DNA of 16,769 bases from assembly GCA_041485125.1 (NCBI GenBank), contig JBGPIT010000061.1, positions 1 through 16,769 on the forward strand, read 5' to 3'. The translations under genes and the position numbers were made by a program. Shown here piece after piece: positions 1 to 4,560 of the stretch (position 1 is the stretch's first letter; every line of letters starts with the position of its first letter). The notes beneath the pieces are model-generated. The model saw nothing but the letters and a program-made list of their open reading frames with translations. It ran no database searches and was not told the DNA's origin. The DNA comes from JBGPIT01 sp041485125. Its GTDB lineage: Bacteria; Desulfobacterota; Binatia; UTPRO1.

Positions 1-294
1 CGCCGTGCCGGGACCAACCGCCTCGACGCGGCTCCGCTTGCCCGCCGCGTTCGGCGCCCGCACCACAGCCTCGTCGCTCGACCGGTAATGCACCTCCTGC
101 GTGACGTTGCGGGTCGCGCTGCCGGGGTAGTGCGCGGTCGCGGTGAAGTAATGGATCTCGCCGACCGCACGCGTCACCCGGCTCGGGGCGAGCGTGATGC
201 GCTCGGGCTTGTGGTACGGACGCGACCGCTCGCCGCGGGTACAGCCCGCCGACAGCACGAGGACCGACGCGACCACGACCACGCGCAGCTTCAC
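1..294 (-). CDS. Lipoprotein with bacterial Ig-like (Big_2) domain, 3' end outside window
   Basis: Reading the minus strand from a GTG at 294 gives 98 uninterrupted codons that run off the window edge. The product opens with MKLRVVVVASVLVLSAGC, a lipoprotein signal peptide with lipobox LSAGC (Cys18 the predicted lipidated residue), so it should be exported and membrane-anchored. From about residue 30 the sequence (ITLAPSRVTRAVGEIHYFTA, later an HYRSSDEAVVRAPN-like stretch and VEAVGPGTA) follows the Big_2 immunoglobulin-like pattern: Pro-Ser after the first strand, 'vGe..yftA', 'V.yrSsDeavv', and closing 'v.pGtA'. A Shine-Dalgarno GGAGGG (301-306) lies 6 nt upstream. The GTG overlaps the TGA of the methyltransferase (GTGA), indicating translational coupling. 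Big_2 domains usually mediate surface adhesion or scaffold larger extracellular proteins. The function here is unknown because most of the protein may lie beyond the edge. The domain call is by eye. Confidence 0.8.
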   Translation of the reverse strand, partial: MKLRVVVVASVLVLSAGCTRGERSRPYHKPERITLAPSRVTRAVGEIHYFTATAHYPGSATRNVTQEVHYRSSDEAVVRAPNAAGKRSRVEAVGPGTA

Positions 295-1064
295 GCGGCT
301 CCCTCCGGGGCACGCCGGCAGACGAGCAGGATCTCGTCGACGCGGGTGGTGTCGATCAGACCCGGCGCGAAGGTGAGGGCGCTCTCGAGGGCGAGGCCGA
401 GCGGCATGAAGACGCGGTCGTACCACCACATCGCGCGGGCGTGCTGATGGCGGAGGAACCACGCGCCGAGACGCGCCAAGGTCCGGCTTCGCGGCTGCAT
501 GCCGTAGGCGGCGCTGCGCTCTACGACGAGCCCATGGCGGGCGAGCGTGGCGACCAGCCCCGCCGGATCGTAACGGCGCCAGTGGCCGACGACCGCGTCG
601 AACTCCGTCCAGCTCGCGGCGTGCAGCGGCGTCGAGAGCACGAGCGAGCCGCCGGGGACGAGGACGCGACGGATCTCGCCGAATACCGCCTCGTCCTCCT
701 CGACGTGCTCCACCACGTCGAGCGCGCACACGACGTCGAAGCTCGCGTCGGCGAACGGGAGCGCGCGGACGTCGCCGTACATGGCCCGGCCGCCATGCGC
801 GCGCAGCTCCGCGAGAGCGCGGCCGCTCAGGTCGACGAAGCACGAGCCCGCGATCGGCAGGCGCGGGCGTAACCCCGGGCCGATCTCGAGACGGCGCTGC
901 GCGGCCGCCGCAAGCACGGAGATCGCCGGCCACGTATTGAAGCGCTCCGGCCCGACCAGTGCGGTGTCGGACCACAGGGCCTCGTAGAAGCGGCGGTTCC
1001 GGCGCGCAAGCGTCGCACCAGCCTCGCCAGCGTCCGGTGTCGCATGATCCAGCCGGGCCTGCAC
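291..1064 (-). CDS. Class I SAM-dependent methyltransferase (Methyltransf_11 type)
   Basis: A 257-residue soluble protein with the class I methyltransferase motifs in order. Motif I is LEIGPG (59-64), the SAM-binding loop. An acidic residue (VDLS, Asp78) follows for the ribose, then GDVRALPFADASFDVV (about 97-112), with Asp98 likely contacting adenine and the motif IV region after it. Next come VVEHVEEDEAVFGEIRRVLVPGG and a GHWRRYDP segment (160-167). The GHWRRYD-like segment recurs in methyltransferases acting on glycans, lipids or cell-envelope precursors, but the substrate cannot be named from sequence. The start is GTG at 1064; no better in-frame start is visible, and a plausible promoter sits 12 nt upstream. 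The stop overlaps the GTG of the Big_2 lipoprotein gene, so the two are probably co-translated. Length is normal for the family. Substrate assignment is open; fold assignment is secure. Confidence 0.88.
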   Translation of the reverse strand: MQARLDHATPDAGEAGATLARRNRRFYEALWSDTALVGPERFNTWPAISVLAAAAQRRLEIGPGLRPRLPIAGSCFVDLSGRALAELRAHGGRAMYGDVRALPFADASFDVVCALDVVEHVEEDEAVFGEIRRVLVPGGSLVLSTPLHAASWTEFDAVVGHWRRYDPAGLVATLARHGLVVERSAAYGMQPRSRTLARLGAWFLRHQHARAMWWYDRVFMPLGLALESALTFAPGLIDTTRVDEILLVCRRAPEGAA

Positions 1065-1076
1065 GGTCGAGCCGAC

Positions 1077-1105
1077 GTTCTACGCAATGGCCGCGCCGGC
1101 GACAA
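1077..1105 (-). promoter_or_regulatory. Putative sigma70-type promoter of the methyltransferase-lipoprotein operon
   Basis: On the minus strand TTGTCG (1105-1100) and TAGAAC (1082-1077) are separated by 17 nt. The GTG start of the methyltransferase is 12 nt below the -10 box, which would leave only about 5-6 nt of untranslated leader. The -35 hexamer is identical to those of two other predicted promoters in this window. Prediction by eye only. Confidence 0.45.
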
Positions 1106-1167
1106 CGCCGCCTTCGAGGCCCACGGCAACCGCCTCGAGCGCCGCTCGACGCGCTCGCGCGCCGGCT

Positions 1168-1195
1168 TTGTCGGCGTCGCCGCGACGGCTATACG
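1168..1195 (+). promoter_or_regulatory. Putative sigma70-type promoter of the argE-like gene
   Basis: TTGTCG (1168-1173) and TATACG (1190-1195) are separated by 16 nt. A start near 1202 would give roughly 55 nt of 5' untranslated RNA before the ATG at 1257. This is the plus-strand half of a divergent control region shared with the methyltransferase. Both hexamers are identical to those upstream of the lipoprotein gene at 12897. Confidence 0.5.
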
Positions 1196-1256
1196 TCGGG
1201 CCGTGTCGCGACGCTCACGGCCCGGCCGTCGAGCCTCGCAGCTGACGTGAACGGAG

Positions 1257-2462
1257 ATGCCTACGTACCTCCACGAGCTCGCCCGCGCCCTCATCGCGTT
1301 CGACACGGTGAGCGTGCACTCGAATGCCGCCGCCGCGGCGTACCTCGCCGGCGAGCTCGACCGCCTCGGCTTCCGCGTGCACCTCGAACGCAGCGACGTC
1401 GACGGCGTCGAGAAGGTCGACGTGATCGCGGTTCTCGGGCCCGACGAGCCGGACGGGCTCATCATCTCGGGCCACGTCGACACCGTGCCGTTCGCGAGCC
1501 AAGCGGGCTGGGAGCGTGACGCGCTGGTCTTCGACGCCGACGACGCGCGCGTGTACGGGCGCGGCATCGCCGACATGAAGGGCTTCCTCGCCCAGTGCGT
1601 CGCCGCGGCACGCACGATCGATCGCACCCGCCTCGATCGGCCGCTCGTCTTCCTCTTCACCTCCGACGAGGAGATCGGCGCTGGCGGCGCGCGCCGCCTG
1701 GCGCCGCGGCTGGGCGCGCTCGTCGCGCCGACTCCCCTGCCGCGCCTCGCCTGGATCGGCGAGCCCACCTCGTACCGCCTCTTCCATACCCACAAGGGTA
1801 TCGTGTCGTTCGGCGTCGCGGTGCACGGCCGGGCCGGGCACAGCAGCCTCCCCGAGCAGGGCGTGAACGCGATCGCGGTGATGGCGCGCGTGATCGACAC
1901 CATCACCGCGCTGCAGGCGGAGCTCCGCAGCGCGCCCGCGCCCGCCATCGCCACCGAGTTCCCCGAGTGTCCCTACGTCGCGCTCAACGTCGCGACCGTC
2001 CACGGCGGCAGCGCGAGCAACATGATCCCCGACCGCTGCCTCCTCGAGGTGAGCTACCGGCCGCTCCCCGACGCCGACCCGCTCGCCGTATACGACACGA
2101 TCGCGCGGCGGCTCGCGATCCTCGACCGGCACGACCCCTTGGCGCCCGCGAGCGTGGCAACGGTCGAAGTCGACGCGCCTTTCGTCGTACCGCCGATGCT
2201 CTCGCCGCGCGGCACGACGCTCGAGCGCGCGCTCTTCGCCGTCCTCGGCGAGAGCACCAGCGCGGGTGCGCCGTTCGCAACCGACGGCTGCGAGCTGGCG
2301 CGTGCCGGCGTCGCGGCGCTCATCTGCGGTCCGGGCGACCTCGAGCAAGCGCACCAGCCGAACGAGAGCATGGCACGCGCCGCGTTCGAGCGCGGACCGG
2401 ACCTGATCGCGCGCGTCGTCGATCGACTCTGCACACCGGCCCGCGACCGGGACACTCGCTGA
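1257..2462 (+). CDS. argE: Acetylornithine deacetylase / ArgE-type M20 metallopeptidase
   Basis: A 401-residue cytoplasmic M20-family amidohydrolase expected to hydrolyse N-acetyl-L-ornithine to ornithine and acetate in arginine synthesis. All di-zinc ligands and catalytic residues of the family are visible: GHVDTVP (His73, Asp75), YGRGIADMKGF (bridging Asp106), SDEEIGAGGA (general base Glu138 and ligand Glu139), IGEP (Glu169), and a late His365 in the segment LEQAHQPNESM. The dimerisation lid domain begins near GRAGHSS (His195, oxyanion/dimer contact). GRGIADMKGF and CGPGDLEQAHQPNE resemble ArgE more than DapE, though related deacylases such as succinyl-diaminopimelate desuccinylase cannot be wholly excluded. 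The ATG at 1257 has GGAG directly abutting it rather than at normal spacing, so initiation may be weak. No in-frame upstream ATG fits better. It converges on the DAHP synthase gene 43 nt away. Confidence 0.86.
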   Translation: MPTYLHELARALIAFDTVSVHSNAAAAAYLAGELDRLGFRVHLERSDVDGVEKVDVIAVLGPDEPDGLIISGHVDTVPFASQAGWERDALVFDADDARVYGRGIADMKGFLAQCVAAARTIDRTRLDRPLVFLFTSDEEIGAGGARRLAPRLGALVAPTPLPRLAWIGEPTSYRLFHTHKGIVSFGVAVHGRAGHSSLPEQGVNAIAVMARVIDTITALQAELRSAPAPAIATEFPECPYVALNVATVHGGSASNMIPDRCLLEVSYRPLPDADPLAVYDTIARRLAILDRHDPLAPASVATVEVDAPFVVPPMLSPRGTTLERALFAVLGESTSAGAPFATDGCELARAGVAALICGPGDLEQAHQPNESMARAAFERGPDLIARVVDRLCTPARDRDTR

Positions 2463-2505
2463 CCACCCGCGCTGCCGATCGATGCGCCGTCCGTCGCGCG
2501 TCCGC

Positions 2506-3567
2506 CTATGCGGCGATCGGGCGCCGCGCCACCGCGTCGGCGATCTCGTAGAGCAGCGGCTCGGTCTCGTCCCATCCGATGCAGGCATCGGTGATCGAGA
2601 CGCCGTAGGCGAGCTCGGTCCCGCCCTTCCAGGTCTGTCGCCCGGGTTGCAGATTGCTCTCGATGAGCAGCCCCATGATCGCGTCTTGGCCGTCGGTGAG
2701 CTGGCGGAGAACGTCGCGGCAAACGGCGCCCTGGAGGGTGTGATCCTTGTTCGAATTGTCGTGAGAGCAGTCGACCATGATCGGGCGCGCGACGCCCTCG
2801 CCGGCGACGAGCTCGGCCGCACGCGCGACGTCGGCGGGCCCGTGATTCGGCCCGCGGCCGCCGCCGCGCAGGACCACGTGACGATCGGGATTGCCGGCGG
2901 TCTTGATCATCGCGGTCGCGCCGTCGGCGTTGATGCCGAGAAAGGTGTGCGGGTGGCGCGCCGAGATCATCGCGTGCAAGGCGACCTGCAAGCCGCCGTC
3001 GGTGCTGTTCTTGAAGCCGACCGGCATCGAGAGACCGCTCGCCATCTCGCGGTGGGTCTGGCTCTCGATCGTGCGCGCGCCGATCGACGCCCAGCTGAGC
3101 AGGTCCGAGATGTACTGCGGCGTGATCGGATCGAGCACCTCGCTGCCGCACGCGACACCGAGACGGCCGATCTCGAGCAGGATCGTGCGCGCGAGCTGCA
3201 GCCCGGTCGCGATGTCGCACGAGCCGTCGAGATGGGGATCGTTGATGAGACCCTTCCAGCCGACGGTGGTGCGCGGCTTCTCGAAGTAGGTGCGCATGAC
3301 CAGCACCAGGTGGTCGCGCGTGCGGTCGGCGACCGGCTTCAGGCGACGGGCGTAGTCGTAGGCGACGGCGGGGTCGTGGATCGAGCACGGCCCGACCACG
3401 ACCAGCAGGCGCTTGCGATCGCGGCCACTCAGAATGTCACGCACGGCGCGGCGGGTCTCGAGCACCAGCGCGGCGACCGGCTCCGTGAGCGGCTGCGCCG
3501 CCTTCACGGCGCGCGGCGGGATCAACGGCGTGACCCCGATGACGTTGCGGTCTTCGATCTTCTCCAC
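2506..3567 (-). CDS. aroG: 3-deoxy-7-phosphoheptulonate (DAHP) synthase, class I alpha (AroG/AroF/AroH family)
   Basis: A 353-residue cytoplasmic enzyme condensing phosphoenolpyruvate and erythrose 4-phosphate into DAHP, the first step of the shikimate pathway. Full-length family signatures are present: GPCSIHDP (59-66; Cys61 a metal ligand), MRTYFEKPRTTVGWKGLINDP (91-111; PEP/phosphate binding and active-site Lys105), SWASIGART, then MPVGFKNSTDGG, VLRGGGRGPNH and MVDCSHDNSNK with metal-binding His and Asp. The N-terminal stretch (about 1-45) has the LIPP and PLTEPVAALV features of the feedback-regulated alpha subclass. Which amino acid inhibits it cannot be told by eye, so the paralogue letter is provisional. 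The start is GTG at 3567 with a strong Shine-Dalgarno GGAGGTGT (3578-3571) ideally spaced. Upstream, an aromatic-rich leader peptide and an intrinsic terminator imply control by transcription attenuation. No neighbouring aromatic-pathway gene is present. Confidence 0.95.
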   Translation of the reverse strand: MEKIEDRNVIGVTPLIPPRAVKAAQPLTEPVAALVLETRRAVRDILSGRDRKRLLVVVGPCSIHDPAVAYDYARRLKPVADRTRDHLVLVMRTYFEKPRTTVGWKGLINDPHLDGSCDIATGLQLARTILLEIGRLGVACGSEVLDPITPQYISDLLSWASIGARTIESQTHREMASGLSMPVGFKNSTDGGLQVALHAMISARHPHTFLGINADGATAMIKTAGNPDRHVVLRGGGRGPNHGPADVARAAELVAGEGVARPIMVDCSHDNSNKDHTLQGAVCRDVLRQLTDGQDAIMGLLIESNLQPGRQTWKGGTELAYGVSITDACIGWDETEPLLYEIADAVARRPIAA

Positions 3568-3599
3568 GGAACACCTCCGCCCGGCGTCTGCCTGGGGGC

Positions 3600-3631
3600 A
3601 AAAAAAAGCCCCGAGGTGCGCTCGGGGCTTT
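3600..3631 (-). terminator. Intrinsic terminator inside the DAHP synthase leader (attenuator)
   Basis: On the minus strand AAAGCCCCGAG, loop CGCAC, CTCGGGGCTTT form a perfect 11-bp stem with a 5-nt loop. The 3' arm runs into eight consecutive T residues (3607-3600). It lies after the leader peptide stop (3658) and 32 nt before the GTG of the DAHP synthase. It therefore terminates the synthase's own transcript rather than a neighbour's, which is the position expected of an attenuator. The plus-strand reading has only three T residues after the stem, so it is not a good terminator in that direction. Confidence 0.9.
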
Positions 3632-3657
3632 GAGAACTGCGAGCTCGGCTCATCCGT

Positions 3658-3735
3658 TCACGCAGACGTCTCCCGCCCCGGGCGGTCGCCGGTAAAATAG
3701 CCGTACCAGAACGGGGTGAAGGTCATGCGCGACAT
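3658..3735 (-). CDS. Aromatic-amino-acid leader peptide of the DAHP synthase attenuator
   Basis: A 25-codon frame from ATG 3735 to TGA at 3660-3658 encodes a peptide whose centre, residues 5-14, is TFTPFWYGYF: three Phe, one Trp and two Tyr in nine residues, using UUC, UUC, UGG, UAC, UAU and UUU. An alternative start, ATG 3726 (residue 4), gives 22 residues and keeps the run. A leader reading all three aromatic aminoacyl-tRNAs suits a DAHP synthase, the common entry enzyme. By analogy with trp, pheA and pheST leaders, a ribosome stalled at these codons would favour the antiterminator and let transcription continue. A ribosome reaching the stop would let the terminator at 3631-3600 form. ATG 3735 lies 8 nt below the predicted -10, so the mRNA may be leaderless. 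An AAGGG at 3746-3742 is a possible Shine-Dalgarno only if transcription starts earlier. The frame stays open upstream to 3840, but the attenuator-sized unit is favoured. Confidence 0.82.
   Translation of the reverse strand: MSRMTFTPFWYGYFTGDRPGRETSA
3673..3685 (-). promoter_or_regulatory. Candidate antiterminator/pause segment of the attenuator
   Basis: The minus-strand segment CCGCCCGGGGCGG overlaps the last leader-peptide codons. It can fold on itself (CCGCC/GGCGG, loop CGG). Alternatively its GCCCGGGGC (3683-3675) can pair with GCCCCGAGC at 3624-3616, the 5' arm and loop edge of the terminator, with 8 of 9 positions matched. These are mutually exclusive structures, the arrangement expected of ribosome-controlled attenuation. 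A ribosome stalled on the Phe/Trp/Tyr run would leave this segment free, whereas one at the stop codon would partly cover it. Pairings were drawn by hand, with no energy calculation. Confidence 0.6.
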
Positions 3736-3743
3736 GAGGGGCC

Positions 3744-3773
3744 CTTGTACCCCGGCACCCGCAACGAGGTCAA
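3744..3773 (-). promoter_or_regulatory. Putative promoter of the leader peptide-DAHP synthase transcript
   Basis: On the minus strand TTGACC (3773-3768), an 18-nt spacer, then TACAAG (3749-3744). The leader ATG at 3735 follows the -10 box by 8 nt, close to where transcription should begin, so the mRNA may be leaderless. An upstream TTGACT near 3847 lacks a convincing -10 partner. Confidence 0.5.
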
Positions 3774-3875
3774 AAGCTCGACTGCACGCTTCGCGCGGCC
3801 CCGCGACGCTGGCGTCACCGGTCGCAACGACCATCGACAAGTCAAGCGCTCGTTTTGCCTCACCATTGGAGGTGA

Positions 3876-3904
3876 TTGTTCAGACCTGACCCGCCCGCTA
3901 CTCT
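3876..3904 (+). promoter_or_regulatory. Putative promoter of the receiver-domain gene
   Basis: TTGTTC (3876-3881), a 17-nt spacer, then TACTCT (3899-3904). The ATG of the receiver gene at 3913 is 8 nt below the -10 box, with no Shine-Dalgarno between, again pointing to a leaderless transcript. Divergent from the DAHP synthase leader promoter. Confidence 0.45.
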
Positions 3905-3912
3905 TTCCGCCC

Positions 3913-4302
3913 ATGCATCACCACAGCGTGCTCCTGGTCGAGGACAACGAGGATGTCCGCGCCGCCATCGCCATGCTCCTGCGCGTCGAGGGTACCGGCG
4001 TCGTCGAGGCGAGTGACGGTGCCGAGGCGCTCGACCAGCTCCACAAAGGGCCTCCTCCATGCGTCATCCTGCTCGATCTGATGATGCCGAACACGGACGG
4101 CTGGCAGTTCCGCAAAGCGCAGATCCACGACCCGTTGATCGCCAAGATCCCGGTCGTGCTGCTCTCAGGCGCCGGCAATCTGCCCCACCATGCCGACGAG
4201 CTCGGCGCGTGTGGCTATCTGAAAAAGCCGATCGACGTCGACGAGCTGGTGCACACCGTGTGGCGCTTCTGCGATCACGCCGAGCCGCAGTTGGCGATCT
4301 GA
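3913..4302 (+). CDS. Single-domain response regulator (CheY-like receiver)
   Basis: A 129-residue protein consisting only of a receiver domain, with no DNA-binding or enzymatic output domain. Signature residues are in place: acidic pair Glu10-Asp11 in VLLVEDNEDVR for Mg2+, phosphoacceptor Asp55 in VILLDLMMPNTDGW, switch Ser85 in VVLLSGAG, and Lys105 in GYLKKPID. It should accept phosphate from a histidine kinase or phosphotransfer protein and act by protein-protein contact. No kinase gene is in the window, so it is an orphan here. The frame is open upstream to an ATG at 3745, but the extra 56 codons show no family similarity and cover the promoter of the divergent DAHP synthase leader. ATG 3913 immediately precedes beta-strand 1 as usual for the family. 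It has no visible Shine-Dalgarno and a -10-like TACTCT 8 nt upstream. The last few residues form a short tail after helix 5. Confidence 0.92.
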   Translation: MHHHSVLLVEDNEDVRAAIAMLLRVEGTGVVEASDGAEALDQLHKGPPPCVILLDLMMPNTDGWQFRKAQIHDPLIAKIPVVLLSGAGNLPHHADELGACGYLKKPIDVDELVHTVWRFCDHAEPQLAI

Positions 4303-4363
4303 CGCCGCCCCGAGCGCGCGCGCCGCGCATACCGTGCAACGTCCGACGTGATCGCGTCCGTCC

Positions 4364-4555
4364 TCAGCCGCGGCGTGGCTGACAGGTCGGACACCAGTAC
4401 GTCGACCGCTCACCGTCCGAGCCCGGTGTCGCATCTTTTTTCACGATCCGCGTCTCGCAACGCCGGCACCGCAGGCCCGCGCGGCCGTACACCCAGTGTT
4501 GCCGGCCGGCGCGCGGATCGCCGGTCGTGATTTGACTTCCCGTGGTGCGGCTCAG
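4364..4555 (-). pseudogene. Fpg/Nei DNA glycosylase C-terminal zinc finger without catalytic domain
   Basis: Directly after the lhr stop, in the -1 frame relative to lhr, 63 codons ending at TGA (4366-4364) encode an unmistakable end of an Fpg/Nei-family base-excision glycosylase. It reads TTGDPRAGRQHWVYGRAG, then a zinc finger with Cys30-X2-Cys33 (LRCRRCE) and Cys55-X2-Cys58 (TYWCPTCQ), including ERSTYW with the DNA-contacting Arg50. The roughly 200-residue N-terminal catalytic and H2TH part is absent, because lhr occupies that space. No ATG, GTG or TTG lies before this segment; only CTG 4555 or GTG 4492 (inside the finger) could initiate. lhr followed by nei is a known gene pair in mycobacteria, so this looks like a nei gene that lost its 5' part. 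The finger's conservation could instead mean recent deletion, a sequencing or assembly error, or a frameshifted C-terminal extension of Lhr. Confidence 0.75.
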
Positions 4556-4560
4556 GCGCT

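Noticed and set aside
2463..2505. Possible shared terminator between the convergent argE-like and DAHP synthase genes
   Set aside because: Only short imperfect GC pairings and no T-run in either direction.
1215..2822. Minus-strand frame of 535 codons over argE
   Set aside because: Antisense of the intact M20 peptidase and of the end of the DAHP synthase; arginine-rich and domainless.
3736..3840. Longer version of the aromatic leader peptide beginning at 3840
   Set aside because: The added residues are not aromatic-rich and would start above the predicted promoter; ATG 3735 or 3726 gives an attenuator-sized peptide.
3745..3912. Upstream extension of the receiver gene to ATG 3745 (56 extra codons)
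   Set aside because: It crosses the divergent promoter region, lacks a Shine-Dalgarno and shows no receiver similarity; the domain begins at ATG 3913.
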